51,059 bases of DNA from Streptomyces californicus (GCF_000717645.1 NZ_JNZZ01000035.1:1-51059); one strand, 5' to 3'; counted from the first letter of the stretch, positions 24,233-34,300 are shown. Notes: a model not told the origin generated them from the letters alone. Numbers and translations are program-made.

Positions 24233-25747
24233 ATGACGAGCAGCACCGAGACCACCGCCACCACTCCGCAGGTTGCGGTCAACGACATCGGCGACGCGGA
24301 CGCGTTCCTCGCGGCGATCGACGAGACGATCAAGTACTTCAACGACGGCGACATCGTTGACGGTGTCATCGTCAAGGTTGACCGGGACGAGGTTCTCCTC
24401 GACATCGGTTACAAGACCGAAGGTGTCATCCCGAGCCGCGAGCTCTCGATCAAGCACGACGTCGACCCGAACGAGGTCGTCAAGGTCGGCGACGAGATCG
24501 AGGCCCTGGTTCTCCAGAAGGAGGACAAGGAAGGCCGCCTGATCCTCTCGAAGAAGCGCGCTCAGTACGAGCGTGCCTGGGGCACCATCGAGAAGATCAA
24601 GGAAGAGGACGGCATCGTCACCGGTACCGTCATCGAGGTCGTCAAGGGTGGTCTCATCCTCGACATCGGCCTCCGCGGCTTCCTCCCGGCGTCGCTCGTC
24701 GAGATGCGTCGTGTCCGCGACCTCCAGCCCTACGTGGGCAAGGAGCTCGAGGCGAAGATCATCGAGCTGGACAAGAACCGCAACAACGTGGTCCTGTCCC
24801 GCCGCGCCTGGCTCGAGCAGACCCAGTCCGAGGTGCGCCAGACGTTCCTCACCACCCTGCAGAAGGGTCAGGTCCGCTCCGGCGTCGTCTCCTCGATCGT
24901 CAACTTCGGTGCCTTCGTGGACCTGGGCGGCGTCGACGGTCTCGTGCACGTCTCCGAGCTGTCCTGGAAGCACATCGACCACCCCTCCGAGGTCGTCGAG
25001 GTCGGTCAGGAAGTCACCGTCGAGGTCCTCGACGTCGACATGGACCGCGAGCGCGTCTCCCTGTCGCTCAAGGCGACGCAGGAAGACCCGTGGCAGCAGT
25101 TCGCCCGTACGCACCAGATCGGTCAGGTCGTCCCGGGTAAGGTCACCAAGCTCGTTCCGTTCGGTGCGTTCGTCCGCGTCGACGAGGGCATCGAGGGTCT
25201 GGTCCACATCTCCGAGCTGGCCGAGCGCCACGTGGAGATCCCGGAGCAGGTCGTCCAGGTCAACGACGAGATCTTCGTCAAGGTCATCGACATCGACCTC
25301 GAGCGCCGCCGCATCAGCCTCTCGCTGAAGCAGGCCAACGAGTCCTTCGGTGGCGACCCGGCCTCGGTCGAGTTCGACCCGACCCTGTACGGCATGGCCG
25401 CGTCCTACGACGACCAGGGCAACTACATCTACCCCGAGGGCTTCGACCCCGAGACCAACGACTGGCTCGAGGGCTTCGAGGCGCAGCGCGAGGTCTGGGA
25501 GACCCAGTACGCCGAGGCGCAGCAGCGCTTCGAGCAGCACCAGGCCCAGGTCATCAAGTCCCGCGAGGCCGACGAGGCTGCCGCGGCCGAGGGCGCTGCC
25601 GCCCCGGCCGGCGCTGCTCCGGCCGCCTCCGGCGGCAGCGGTGGCGGCGGCTCCTACTCCTCGGAGTCGGCGGACAACTCCGGCGCCCTGGCGTCGGACG
25701 AGGCCCTTGCCGCGCTGCGCGAGAAGCTCGCGGGCGGCCAGAGCTGA
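24233..25747 (+). CDS. rpsA: 30S ribosomal protein S1
   Basis: RNA-binding ribosomal protein that helps mRNA docking, 504 residues. Four S1 (OB-fold) domains are visible, beginning near residues 38 (DGVIVKVDRDEVLLDIGYK), 125 (TGTVIEVVKGGLILDIGLRG), 212 (SGVVSSIVNFGAFVDLGGVDG) and 297 (PGKVTKLVPFGAFVRVDEG). The last two carry the strong NFGAFVDL-type motif. The C-terminal 90 residues are Gln/Glu-rich, then Ala/Gly/Ser-rich, and end EALAALREKLAGGQS, as in other actinobacterial S1 proteins, which are shorter than the six-domain E. coli protein. Only a weak GGAG lies before the ATG at 24233, so translation may depend on the leader. Codon use is the most biased in the window, as expected for a highly expressed gene. 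Confidence 0.97.
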   Translation: MTSSTETTATTPQVAVNDIGDADAFLAAIDETIKYFNDGDIVDGVIVKVDRDEVLLDIGYKTEGVIPSRELSIKHDVDPNEVVKVGDEIEALVLQKEDKEGRLILSKKRAQYERAWGTIEKIKEEDGIVTGTVIEVVKGGLILDIGLRGFLPASLVEMRRVRDLQPYVGKELEAKIIELDKNRNNVVLSRRAWLEQTQSEVRQTFLTTLQKGQVRSGVVSSIVNFGAFVDLGGVDGLVHVSELSWKHIDHPSEVVEVGQEVTVEVLDVDMDRERVSLSLKATQEDPWQQFARTHQIGQVVPGKVTKLVPFGAFVRVDEGIEGLVHISELAERHVEIPEQVVQVNDEIFVKVIDIDLERRRISLSLKQANESFGGDPASVEFDPTLYGMAASYDDQGNYIYPEGFDPETNDWLEGFEAQREVWETQYAEAQQRFEQHQAQVIKSREADEAAAAEGAAAPAGAAPAASGGSGGGGSYSSESADNSGALASDEALAALREKLAGGQS

Positions 25748-25795
25748 CGCTTTGACCCCTGCGGCCGATCGGCTGCGGTAGCTGTACAGCGGTAG

Positions 25796-25829
25796 GTGAG
25801 GCCCGTTCCCTTCGGGGGGCGGGCCTCAC
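25796..25829. terminator. Terminator between rpsA and the beta-helix gene
   Basis: GTGAGGCCCG (25796-25805) pairs with CGGGCCTCAC (25820-25829), and the inner TCCC/GGGG can extend the stem around TTCG. It lies between two convergent genes and can serve both. Confidence 0.75.
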
Positions 25830-25847
25830 TCGCGTTCGCCGGGGCCG

Positions 25848-26807
25848 CTACGGGGTGACGGCGATGTTGGTCAGCCCCTTGCCGCCGGTGACGGTGTTGC
25901 TCGCGTACACGGTGGTCCGGCAGTCGGGGCCGCTGTTGGTGACGTTGACGGCGAGCTGCTTGTCGCCGGTGGCGCCCGTCAGGTTCGAGGAGTTGTTCCG
26001 GAAGACGGCGCCGCAGCCCCAGCCGCTCCGCTGGGTGTGGGTCTCGTAGCCGTTGTTGGTGGTGCGGGAGCCCTTGTTGCCCTCCACCAGGACGTCGTTG
26101 CCCTTCACGTCGACCCAGGAGTCGTCGTAGTTGGCGCCGGTCAGCCCGTCGCCGTCGAAGGTGTTGCCGATGATCCGCGCCCCGGTCGTGCCCTCCTTGA
26201 TGTCGACGGACTCGCCGCCGACGCCGGGGCCGATGGTGTTGTTCAGGATCCGCGCGTTGTCGCTGCGGTCGGAGAGGTCGCCGGCCGAACCGACGTACAC
26301 GCCCTCGCCCATCCCGCGCCCGTTCTGCCCGGTGTCGTGGATCCGCGAGTTCTTCAGGACGCCGTCCCTGCTGGAGTCGCGGAAGTGCACGCCCTCCATG
26401 TCCAGGTCGTGCACGGTCACCGAGTCGATCACGACCCCGTTCGCCGCGTCGGTCACGATCCCCTTCTGGCCGCCCCTGACCGTGACCCCGTGCACCGTCC
26501 AGTACGAGGCGCCGTTCAGGTGCAGCCCGTAGCCGCCGCCCGCCGCCAGGACCGCCCCGGCGGAGCCGGTGAGGGTGATCCGCGCCCCGGAGGTACCCGG
26601 ACGGGTGGCCTTGAAGTTCCCGGTGTAGGTGCCGTCGGCGAGCCGGATCGTGTCGCCGGGGGAGACGGTGGTGAGCGCCGACTTGAGCTGGGCGGCCGTG
26701 CTCACGTCGATCACGGCGGCGTTCGCCGGGCCGGCCGAGACCACGGTGAGACCGCCCGCCGCGAGGGCGGCGGCGAGCAGGGCGGTGAGGGGGGAGCGGG
26801 TGCGCAT
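25848..26807 (-). CDS. Secreted right-handed parallel beta-helix protein, possible polysaccharide lyase
   Basis: A secreted 319-residue protein. The signal peptide (MRTRSPLTALLAAALAAGG through SAGPANA) ends near residue 30. The mature protein starts VIDVSTAAQLKSALTTVSPGDTIRLADGTY, the typical opening turn of pectate-lyase-like beta helices. It then repeats short strand/turn units with Asn ladders: GVTVRGG, IVIDSVTVHDLD, SRIHDTGQNG, RILNNTIGPG, RIIGNTFDGDG. The C-terminus has two cysteines (CGAVF and DCRTTVY), perhaps a disulfide. Relatives include pectate and other polysaccharide lyases, but I see no decisive catalytic motif, so the substrate is unknown. GGGAAGG lies six bases before the ATG. 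It converges on rpsA and diverges from the PAC2 gene. Confidence 0.85.
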   Translation of the reverse strand: MRTRSPLTALLAAALAAGGLTVVSAGPANAAVIDVSTAAQLKSALTTVSPGDTIRLADGTYTGNFKATRPGTSGARITLTGSAGAVLAAGGGYGLHLNGASYWTVHGVTVRGGQKGIVTDAANGVVIDSVTVHDLDMEGVHFRDSSRDGVLKNSRIHDTGQNGRGMGEGVYVGSAGDLSDRSDNARILNNTIGPGVGGESVDIKEGTTGARIIGNTFDGDGLTGANYDDSWVDVKGNDVLVEGNKGSRTTNNGYETHTQRSGWGCGAVFRNNSSNLTGATGDKQLAVNVTNSGPDCRTTVYASNTVTGGKGLTNIAVTP

Positions 26808-27119
26808 GGGGGGCCTTCCCGTCGGGGGAGTTGCGTCCGGAGCGTGCGGGCGGGTGTGCCGGTGCGTGCGTGGCAGGGCCGGGGGCGGGTGTGCGGGCGT
26901 GCCCGTGCGGGTGCCGGCACGGCCGGATGGTCGCGTGCGGGGATGTGTGGGGATGCGGAGCGTCGTGCTCTTCGGAACGCTCCGTGACGGTAGGGGCGGC
27001 GCCCGGACCCGTCAAGGTCTGGACCAGGATGGGCGTACGGCCGGCGTCGGCGGAGCGTCCGCACCGGGGGGCGGCCGACGGCCCGTGAACCGCTCCCGCC
27101 GGGAAAGGTCCGGGCGAGG
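26808..27119. other. Divergent intergenic region, beta-helix gene and PAC2 gene
   Basis: About 310 bp without a credible gene. Composition is extremely G-rich on the plus strand with many GTGCGGG-type runs. The inverted sequence GCCGGCACGGCC lies near 26910. The promoter of the secreted beta-helix gene should be here on the minus strand, but I find no convincing -35/-10 pair. Confidence 0.4.
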
Positions 27120-27146
27120 GGGAATGCCCGTGCGGCCGGCCGCGTT
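27120..27146 (+). promoter_or_regulatory. Candidate sigma-R (SigR) promoter of the PAC2 gene
   Basis: GGGAAT (27120-27125), an 18-bp spacer and GTT (27144-27146) match the known SigR consensus GGAAT-N18-GTT of the Streptomyces thiol-oxidative stress sigma factor. The start codon at 27179 is 33 bp after GTT, leaving a leader of about 25 nt that includes GAGGAG. Stress control of the PAC2 gene fits, since the SigR regulon includes proteolysis genes. Confidence 0.6.
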
Positions 27147-27178
27147 CTCGCCTAGGAACACGAGGAGGAGCGGTAACC

Positions 27179-28117
27179 GTGCCTGATCCGCAGAGTTTGT
27201 ACGAATGGGAGCCGAAGGGCCTGGCCGTCGTCGACATGGCGCTGGCACAGGAGTCGGCCGGCCTGGTCATGCTCTACCACTTCGACGGCTACATCGACGC
27301 GGGCGAGACCGGCGAGCAGATCGTCGACGGCCTGCTCGAGACGCTGCCGCACCAGGTCGTCGCGCGCTTCGACCACGACCGGCTCGTCGACTACCGCGCA
27401 CGGCGCCCCCTGCTCACCTTCCGCCGCGACCGCTGGACCGCCTTCGAGGCCCCGACCCTGGAGGTCAGGGTGGTCCAGGACGCCACGGGAGCGCCCTTCC
27501 TGCTGCTGTCGGGCCCGGAGCCGGACGTGGAGTGGGAGCGGTTCGCCGCGGCCGTCGAGGAGATCGTCGAACGCCTCGGCGTCCGGCTCGCGGTCAACTT
27601 CCACGGCATCCCGATGGGCGTCCCGCACACCCGTCCCGTCGGCGTCACCCCGCACGGCAACCGCACCGACCTGATGCCGGGCCACCGCAGCCCCTTCGAC
27701 GAGGCGCAGGTGCCCGGATCGGCCGAGGCCCTCGTGGAGTACCGGCTGATGGAGGCGGGCCACGACGTCCTCGGGGTCGCCACCCACGTTCCGCACTACG
27801 TGGCCCGCTCCGCCTACCCGGACGCCGCCCTCACCGCGCTGGAGGCGATCACCGCGGCGACCGGCCTGGTGCTGCCCGCCCTCGCGCACACCCTGCGCAC
27901 CGAAGCGCACCGCACCCAGACCGAGATCGACCGGCAGATCCGCCAGGGCGACGAGGAACTGGTCTCCCTGGTCGAAGGACTTGAGCACCAGTACGACGCC
28001 GTCGCCGGCTCCGAGACCCGCGGCAACCTGGTCGCCGAACCGGCCGACCTGCCGTCCGCCGACGAGATCGGCCGCGAGTTCGAGCGGTTCCTCGCCGAAC
28101 GGGAGGGCGAGGGCTGA
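27179..28117 (+). CDS. PAC2 family protein (proteasome assembly chaperone-like)
   Basis: A 312-residue cytoplasmic protein of the PAC2 family, related to eukaryotic and archaeal proteasome assembly chaperones. The family's opening strand and glycine-rich turn appear as [24 protein letters not shown] (residues 28-51). The middle segment [22 protein letters not shown] and the [21 protein letters not shown] block are typical of actinobacterial members. The C-terminal 60 residues are charged and helical ([25 protein letters not shown]). Start GTG at 27179 follows GAGGAGCGG. The upstream SigR-type promoter suggests induction by thiol-oxidative stress. No proteasome genes are in the window, and the partner is unknown. 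It is 31 bp upstream of coaE. Confidence 0.9.
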   Translation: MPDPQSLYEWEPKGLAVVDMALAQESAGLVMLYHFDGYIDAGETGEQIVDGLLETLPHQVVARFDHDRLVDYRARRPLLTFRRDRWTAFEAPTLEVRVVQDATGAPFLLLSGPEPDVEWERFAAAVEEIVERLGVRLAVNFHGIPMGVPHTRPVGVTPHGNRTDLMPGHRSPFDEAQVPGSAEALVEYRLMEAGHDVLGVATHVPHYVARSAYPDAALTALEAITAATGLVLPALAHTLRTEAHRTQTEIDRQIRQGDEELVSLVEGLEHQYDAVAGSETRGNLVAEPADLPSADEIGREFERFLAEREGEG

Positions 28118-28135
28118 GCGCCCCCGGGCGGCCCG

Positions 28136-28141
28136 TAGGCT
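28136..28141 (+). promoter_or_regulatory. Candidate -10 box for a leaderless coaE transcript
   Basis: TAGGCT ends seven bases before the coaE ATG at 28149, with no Shine-Dalgarno between. A weak GCTGAG at 28113-28118 is at the right distance for a -35. The same TAGGCT appears before pyk. Confidence 0.45.
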
Positions 28142-28148
28142 GCGGCCC

Positions 28149-28754
28149 ATGCTGAAAGTGGGTCTGACCGGTGGCATCGGCGCCGGCAAGAGCGAAGTGT
28201 CGCGGCTGCTCGTCGAGCGCGGCGCCGTCCTGATCGACTCCGACCGGATCGCCCGCGAGGTCGTCGAGCCCGGAACACCCGGACTCGCGGCCGTCGTCGA
28301 GGAGTTCGGTCCGGACATCCTGACGGCGGAGGGGACCCTGGACCGCCCGGCGCTCGGCGCGCTCGTCTTCGCCGACGACCAGCGGCGGGCCGCGCTGAAC
28401 GCGATCGTCCACCCCCTCGTCGGCGCCCGCGCGGCCGAGCTGGAACGGGCGGCTCCCGAGGACGCCGTCGTCGTCCACGACGTACCCCTCCTCACCGAGA
28501 ACGGGCTCGCCCCCTTCTACGACCTGGTCGTGGTCGTCGACGCCTCCGCCGAAACCCAGCTCGACCGGCTCGTCACGCTGCGCGGAATGACGGAGTCCGA
28601 CGCCCGTGCCAGGATGTCCGCCCAGGCGACCCGAGAGGAGCGCCGCGCCGTCGCCGACCTGGTCGTGGACAACGACGGCACGCACGAGGCGCTGGTCGAG
28701 CAGGTCGACGCGGTCTGGGACGAACTGGTCCGCAGGGCCGCCGCCCCGCGCTGA
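28149..28754 (+). CDS. coaE: Dephospho-CoA kinase
   Basis: Final enzyme of coenzyme A synthesis; it phosphorylates the 3' hydroxyl of dephospho-CoA with ATP in the cytoplasm. The 201 residues are normal for bacterial CoaE without a fused domain. The opening [21 protein letters not shown] is the P-loop, and [17 protein letters not shown] is the CoA-binding segment with the conserved Asp. Further motifs are [31 protein letters not shown] and the lid [28 protein letters not shown]. The ATG at 28149 is seven bases past TAGGCT, suggesting a leaderless mRNA. It follows PAC2 in the same direction and ends at a GC-rich hairpin. Confidence 0.96.
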   Translation: MLKVGLTGGIGAGKSEVSRLLVERGAVLIDSDRIAREVVEPGTPGLAAVVEEFGPDILTAEGTLDRPALGALVFADDQRRAALNAIVHPLVGARAAELERAAPEDAVVVHDVPLLTENGLAPFYDLVVVVDASAETQLDRLVTLRGMTESDARARMSAQATREERRAVADLVVDNDGTHEALVEQVDAVWDELVRRAAAPR

Positions 28755-28800
28755 GCACCGCTGGGGGACGCCCGGCGCGCGGCCGGCGGAACACGAAGAG

Positions 28801-28828
28801 CCCCGGCGCCGGAATACCGACGCCGGGG
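28801..28828 (+). terminator. GC-rich hairpin after coaE
   Basis: CCCCGGCG (28801-28808) pairs with CGCCGGGG (28821-28828). The inner CGG-AATA-CCG (28810-28819) extends the stem with two unpaired bases. It lies 46 bp after the coaE stop; no T-run follows. Confidence 0.6.
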
Positions 28829-28903
28829 CGGACGTTGACGGCGCGTGGGGGCCCGTGCGAGGTGCGCGCGGCCGAGAACCCGAGGACCGGGAAGGACGGA
28901 ACC

Positions 28904-29272
28904 GTGCCCGAGAGGAACCCGGAGACCGACGTCATCGACTTCCGCGCGGCCGAGCAACTGCTCGACGCCCGGGACCCCCGGGGCGCCGTCAAGCTCCTCG
29001 ACTCGGTGATCGCCGCCCACCCGGAGAACACCGCCGCCCGGCTGCTGCGCGCCCGCGCCTTCTTCGCCGCCGCCCAACTGCGCCCGGCCGAGCTGGAGTT
29101 CGAGCTGGTCCTGGAGCGCGAACCGGACAACGCGTTCGCCCACTTCGCGCTGGCCCGCACCTTCGAACGCTCCGGCAACCCGGTCCGGGCGACCCGGCAC
29201 TTCCGCCTGGCGGCCGCGCTGGACCCGAAGCCGGAGTACCTGCGCGCGGCGAAGTTCGACGAGCGGCCCTGA
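28904..29272 (+). CDS. TPR-repeat protein
   Basis: A 122-residue soluble protein formed almost wholly of tetratricopeptide repeats. Three helix-turn-helix units are visible: FRAAEQLLDARDPRGAVKLL near 13-32, TAARLLRARAFFAAAQLRPA near 44-63, and AFAHFALARTFERSGNPVRA near 78-97. These end with the Pro/Gly-bounded turn AALDPKPEYLRAAKF. TPR proteins mediate protein contacts; no partner is obvious. The start is GTG at 28904, with GGAAGGACGG upstream; an earlier in-frame ATG at 28835 would overlap the coaE terminator. The gene is conserved next to coaE in Streptomyces as far as I recall. Confidence 0.85.
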   Translation: MPERNPETDVIDFRAAEQLLDARDPRGAVKLLDSVIAAHPENTAARLLRARAFFAAAQLRPAELEFELVLEREPDNAFAHFALARTFERSGNPVRATRHFRLAAALDPKPEYLRAAKFDERP

Positions 29273-29330
29273 ACGGACCGGGGCGCGCTCCCCGGCGTGC
29301 GGGCCGGGGAGCGGCGGCGGTCCGGCACGG

Positions 29331-29615
29331 TCAGCCCGAGGGCCCGCGCGGACGCCGGTCGCCGCGGTCCGGCTCGTACGGCGGAACCTCCCGGCCCGGC
29401 TGGTAGCGCGAGCCCTGGCGCATCCGGTACGTGACCACGCAGAGGTCCGTCACCGCGACCAGCAGCACCACCCCGCACGCCGCCGCCCAGCCGGGTCTGC
29501 CGTTCACCGCGAAGGCCACCAGGCCGAAGAGGGCCCAGGCCGTGCCCCACAGGCTCAGCCAGAGCCGCATCCGCAGCGGACTGCGGGCGGTCGTCGGTTC
29601 ACTGCCGGTACGCAT
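29331..29615 (-). CDS. DUF6343-type small membrane protein
   Basis: A 94-residue membrane protein with two hydrophobic helices (about residues 17-37 and 42-62) joined by a short turn. The N-terminus MRTGSEPTTARSPLRMRLWLS and the tail RQGSRYQPGREVPPYEPDRGD match what I remember of the DUF6343 family of actinobacteria. The loop ends are charged and the tail is cytoplasmic by the positive-inside rule. The ATG at 29615 has GAGGTGA six bases upstream; the longer frame to 29717 adds a low-complexity stretch with no support. Function unknown. It converges on the TPR gene and diverges from the next methyltransferase. Confidence 0.75.
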   Translation of the reverse strand: MRTGSEPTTARSPLRMRLWLSLWGTAWALFGLVAFAVNGRPGWAAACGVVLLVAVTDLCVVTYRMRQGSRYQPGREVPPYEPDRGDRRPRGPSG

Positions 29616-29788
29616 GGCGATCACCTCACTCCCCAGCATGGACCCACCCGGCGAAGGACGCGGCGCGGTGCGGCGTACGCGACCGGAACCGCCGGGTGCG
29701 CGGACGGGCGCGACCACCCGCGGTGACGGCGAGTTGCAGCCGGTGGGCGGCGGTGGAACCGGGGGCGGCGGCGGATCGTTCGTCTCTC

Positions 29789-30487
29789 ATGAGCGAGTCA
29801 CTGGTACGTGAGGGGTACGCCGGGACCGGCCCCGGGGCCATCACGCCGGACGGGTGCGCGGTCGAGCTGTACCGCCGGCTGGCCGTGGGCGACGAACCGG
29901 ACGTGATCGCGGGCGCGGCTCCCGCCGGGGCGAGCCTGCTCGAACTGGGCTGCGGCGCGGGGCGGGTGACGCATCCGCTGGCGGAGCGCGGGTTCCGGGT
30001 GACGGCGGTGGACGAGTCGCCGGAGATGCTGGAGCGGATCGCCGGGGCGCGGACGGTGCGGAGCCCCATCGAGGCGCTGGATCTGGGCGGCGAGCGGTTC
30101 GACGTGGTGCTGCTCGGCTCGTTCCTGGTCCACGCGGGCGAGCACCGGGTGCGCGACGCGATGCTGCGCGTCTGCCGCGCCCACGTACGGGACGACGGGA
30201 TCGTCCTGATCCAGCGCGAGGGCGTGGCACACCGCTCCGAGCTGCCGTGGGAGCGGACCGACGCGTCGGGCTGCCTGATCCGGATCGTCTCCGCCGATCC
30301 GGTGGGCGACGGTGTGCGCTCGGTGCGCGCGGAGTACCACTACGACGACGCCCGGTGGACGCAGACGTTCCTGTCGCGCGAGCTGTCCGACGCGGAGCTC
30401 GCCGGGCATCTTCTGGCGGCCGGGCTCCGGGTGGAACGCGTCCTCACCGACGACGGCACCTGGCTGCTGGCCCGCCCGGTCCTCTGA
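29789..30487 (+). CDS. Class I SAM-dependent methyltransferase
   Basis: A 232-residue methyltransferase. Motif I is LLELGCGAGRVTHPLAERG, motif post-I RVTAVDESPEML, and the acidic/aromatic motif IV is RFDVVLLGSFLVHAGEH. The C-terminal half has strands VRAEYHYDDARWTQTF and a final TWLLARPVL. The N-terminal helix VELYRRLAVGDEPDVIAG lies across the cofactor pocket in such enzymes. The acceptor is unknown. The ATG at 29789 has no strong Shine-Dalgarno; a GGCGGCGGATCG stretch is upstream. The gene is unlike the 23 kb methyltransferase in sequence, so the two are not recent duplicates. Confidence 0.86.
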   Translation: MSESLVREGYAGTGPGAITPDGCAVELYRRLAVGDEPDVIAGAAPAGASLLELGCGAGRVTHPLAERGFRVTAVDESPEMLERIAGARTVRSPIEALDLGGERFDVVLLGSFLVHAGEHRVRDAMLRVCRAHVRDDGIVLIQREGVAHRSELPWERTDASGCLIRIVSADPVGDGVRSVRAEYHYDDARWTQTFLSRELSDAELAGHLLAAGLRVERVLTDDGTWLLARPVL

Positions 30488-30570
30488 ACGGGCTGTCTCC
30501 GGCCCGGCGCGCCGCTCCCCGTTCCGCCGCCGCCCTCCGGTGGGCCGAGCCCGTCGGCACACGCGGCCCG

Positions 30571-30927
30571 TCAGTGCACGAAGCTGTAGCTGCGCCACGG
30601 CCCGCTGCCCGGTGCGGTCACATCGCTGAACCGGGTCGGCACGTACGTCGTCCCGCGCCCCGTGCAGTCACGGGTGCGGTACAGGATCACGTCGACGAGC
30701 GTCCCGTTCTCCACCTCGTGGGCCCCCGCCGGGGCCATCCGGTGGCAGCCTCGCACCGAGGGGCTGTTCACCTGCACCACCGCGTCGCGTTCCGTCGTGT
30801 ACGTCACGGGGCCCACGGCGGTCCGGCCGAGTCCGGAGCAGCCGGTGGCGGCGAGGGCGAGGAGCGAGACCCCGGCGACGGCGCCGAGACGGCGTCGGCG
30901 GCGGGGAGCGGTAGCGGTCACGGACAT
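30571..30927 (-). CDS. Putative lipoprotein, family not recognised
   Basis: A 118-residue exported protein. Residues 1-30 are a lipoprotein signal: a run of arginines, a hydrophobic core (GAVAGVSLLALAA) and lipobox AATGC, with lipidated Cys30. The mature part is small and carries two cysteines (GCHRMAP and DCTGRGTTYVP) that could form a disulfide, with strands VTYTTERDAVVQVN and VDVILYRTRDC. I do not recognise the family. The segment pattern suggests a small all-beta domain. It is divergent from the SNF2 helicase gene across a 450-bp region. Confidence 0.7.
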   Translation of the reverse strand: MSVTATAPRRRRRLGAVAGVSLLALAATGCSGLGRTAVGPVTYTTERDAVVQVNSPSVRGCHRMAPAGAHEVENGTLVDVILYRTRDCTGRGTTYVPTRFSDVTAPGSGPWRSYSFVH

Positions 30928-31379
30928 GGGCGGGTCCTCGTCTGCTCGTCCGGTGCTCGTCCGGCGGATCGGTACGTCGGGGGAGACGTGCTGGCGCTGG
31001 CCACCCTGCCCGCCCGGAGCGCCCCCGGCATCCGGTGCGCGGCCGACCGGGCGAGGGCACGCCCGGCGGATCCCGACCGGGACCGCGACAGCCGGTCCGA
31101 CCCTGATCCGCCGGACACACCCCTGGGGCGCGTCCGGCGCGGGGTCGCCGCTCCAGGTCCGCCACCGGCCGTCACCGAGCGTCGCCGGGACGGTGAGCGG
31201 CGGGAACCTCTCCCGCCCGGGGCACCGCTCCGGTCCGCCCCCGTCCCGTCGCTGACCTGCGGTGACGGGGCGGGAGTCCGGAGTGTCAGACCGCCCGCCT
31301 AGACTCGCGGCATCAGCACATTCCGTGCTGGGGACGACCGGAAAACGACCGCGATACGGGCGGGAGGGGGGTGGCGGAC
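30928..31379. promoter_or_regulatory. Divergent region between lipoprotein and SNF2 genes
   Basis: No credible gene. A stem-loop with arms CGCCGGAC (31109-31116) and GTCCGGCG (31132-31139) contains CCCCTGGGG in its loop. Near the helicase gene an inverted repeat CAGCAC/GTGCTG (31314-31330) lies after TAGACT (31300-31305), a possible -10 box, and could be an operator at the transcription start. GGGAGGGGG (31362-31370) is the likely ribosome-binding site. Confidence 0.4.
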
Positions 31380-34300
31380 ATGACGACGGGGACCCGTGCG
31401 GGCGGACCGGGCGGCGCCGAGGGCGCGCCCCGGAGCGCCGACGCCGCCCGTCTGCTGCGCCGCGCGGCGCTCTTCCTGCCCGGAGCGGTGCCCCGGGACG
31501 GCCGGATCGCCTTCTGGGACCCGGACGGCGAGGACGACGCGCCGGGACGGTTCGCGGAAGAGCCGGAGCCGGTCGGGGCGCCCTTCGGGGCCGCCGACGC
31601 GGGCGCGCGCCGCGACCCCGTCCCGTACACCCCCGGCAGGCTCACGGTCGTCCGGGCGGACCCGGCGGCCGGCCCCGGCGAGGTGCGCGCGGCCGAGTCG
31701 CCCGTGGCGCTGCTGACCGTCGAGGACGCGCTGCCCCTGCTCGTACGGGCCCGGCACCTGGCCACCGCCCACCCCGCCACCCGCTGCTGGGGCGCCGCCG
31801 CGCTGCACGCCCTGCACCTCGTCGCGCGCGGCCGGCTCCTGCCCGGCCTCACGGCGGACGGCCACGACGCCTGGCGGGCCGGCCCCAGGGACGCCGAGGA
31901 CGTCGCGCACCTGCGCGCGGTCGCCGCCGCGCTGCCGCCCGAGGGACACGCGGCCCCGGTGCCCGGCGCCGGGGCGCCCCGGCTGCCCGACCCGGAGGCG
32001 CTGGTCGGGGCGTTCCTGGACGCGGTCGCGGACACGCTGCCGCGCACGCCCGCCGCCGCGTACGCGATGGGCGCCCCGTTCGCCGCCCGCGAGGCCCAGC
32101 ATCTGCCGCACGCCGCAGCCTGGGCCGTCGAGGTGGCCTCGGGACTGGACGCGGGCGTACGGATCTCGCTGCGCCTGGACCTCTCCGCGTACGAGCTGTT
32201 CGACACCTCCGACACCTCCGCGCCCACCGCCGCCCGCGAGGAGGCGGAGGACGGGGGCGGCGCGGGGCGGACCGCGTCCGGGGGCGATCCGGCGGCCCGC
32301 CGGGCCGCGGCGGCCGTCGTCCAGGTCCACAGCCTCGCCGACCCGACGTACGTGGTGGACGCGGCCGCTCTGTGGGGCGGCGCGGCGGGCGAGCCGTTCG
32401 GGCCGCGCGCCCAGGTCGACGCGGTGCTGGCGGTCCGTCGCGCCGCCCGCGTCTGGGCCCCGCTGGAACGGCTCCTCGGCCAGCCGGTCCCCGACGTCCT
32501 GGCGATCACCGAGGACGAGCTGTACGAGCTCCTGAGCGACGGCGGCTCGCGGCTGGCCGCCGCCGGGGTCGAAGTGCACTGGCCGCGCGAGCTGGCCCGT
32601 TCGCTCACCGCGACCGCCGTCGTGCGGCCCGCGCCCGGGTCGGCCACCGACGGCACGTCGTTCTTCGACGCCGAGCACCTCTTCGCCTTCGACTGGCAGC
32701 TCTCCCTCGGGGACGAGCGGCTGACCGAGGCCGAGATGGACGCCCTGGCCGAGGCGCACCGCCCGGTGGTGCGGCTGCGCGACCAGTGGGTGGTCGTCGA
32801 CCCCGCCCTGGTCCGCAAGGCGCGCAAGCGGGAGCTGGGGCTGCTGGACCCCGTGGACGCGCTGGCCGTCGCCCTCACCGGCAGCGCCGAGGTGGACGGC
32901 GAGCGGGTGGACGCGGTCCCCGCCGGGGCCCTGGCCGCCCTCCGCACGCGCATCCTCGACCAGGACGCGGTGATCGCGCCCCCGCCCGGCCTCGACGCGA
33001 CCCTGCGCGACTACCAGCTGCGCGGGCTGGCCTGGCTGGACCGGATGACCTCGCTCGGGCTCGGCGGCTGCCTCGCCGACGACATGGGCCTCGGCAAGAC
33101 GATCACCCTCATCGCCCTCCACCTGCACCGCGCCCACCCCTCGCCCACCCTCGTGGTCTGCCCCGCCTCCCTCCTCGGCAACTGGCACCGCGAGATCAAC
33201 CGCTTCGCCCCCGGCGTCCCGGTGCGGCGCTTCCACGGCGCCGACCGCACCCTGGGCGACCCGGACGGCGGTTTCGTCCTCACCACGTACGGGACCATGC
33301 GCTCCAGCGCCGCCGAGCTGGCCGCGCAGAGCTGGGGCCTGGTCGTCGCGGACGAGGCGCAGCACGTGAAGAACCCGCACTCCTCCACGGCCAGGGCGCT
33401 GCGCACCATCCCCGCCCCGGCCCGGGTCGCCCTCACCGGCACCCCCGTCGAGAACAACCTCTCCGAGCTGTGGGCGCTCCTCGACTGGACCACGCCCGGA
33501 CTACTCGGCCCGCTCAAGGCGTTCCGCGCCCGCCACGCCCGGATCGTGGAGAGCACGGACACCGCCGCCGGGCTCGGCAACGAGGAGGCCGTCGAACGGC
33601 TCTCGCGCCTGGTGCGCCCCTTCCTGCTGCGACGCAGGAAGTCCGACCCGGGCATCGCCCCCGAGCTGCCGCCCAAGACCGAGACCGACCACCCCGTCTC
33701 CCTCACCCGCGAGCAGGCCACGCTCTACGAGGCGGCCGTCCGCGAGACGATGGCGCACATCGAGGCGGCGGAGGGCATCGCCCGGCGCGGCCTGATCATG
33801 AAGCTGCTGACCTCGCTCAAGCAGATCTGCAACCACCCGGCGCAGTATCTGAAGGAGGAGCCCACCCGCCTCGTCGGCCGCTCCGGCAAGCTCGCCCTCC
33901 TCGACGAACTGCTCGACACGATCCTGTCCGAGGACGGCTCCGTCCTGATCTTCACCCAGTACGTGTCGATGGCGCGGCTCCTGTCCGCGCACCTCGCCTC
34001 CCGCGCGATCCCCTCCCAACTCCTGCACGGCGGCACGCCGGTGGCCGAACGGGAGCGGATGGTGGACCGCTTCCAGTCCGCCGAGGTCCCCGTCTTCCTG
34101 CTCTCCCTCAAGGCGGCCGGCACCGGGCTCAACCTCACCCGCGCCGCCCACGTCGTGCACTTCGACCGCTGGTGGAACCCGGCCGTCGAGGAGCAGGCCA
34201 CCGACCGGGCGTACCGCATCGGGCAGACCCAGCCCGTGCAGGTCCACCGGATCGTCGCCGAGGGCACGGTGGAGGACCGGATCGGCGAACTGCTGGAGTC

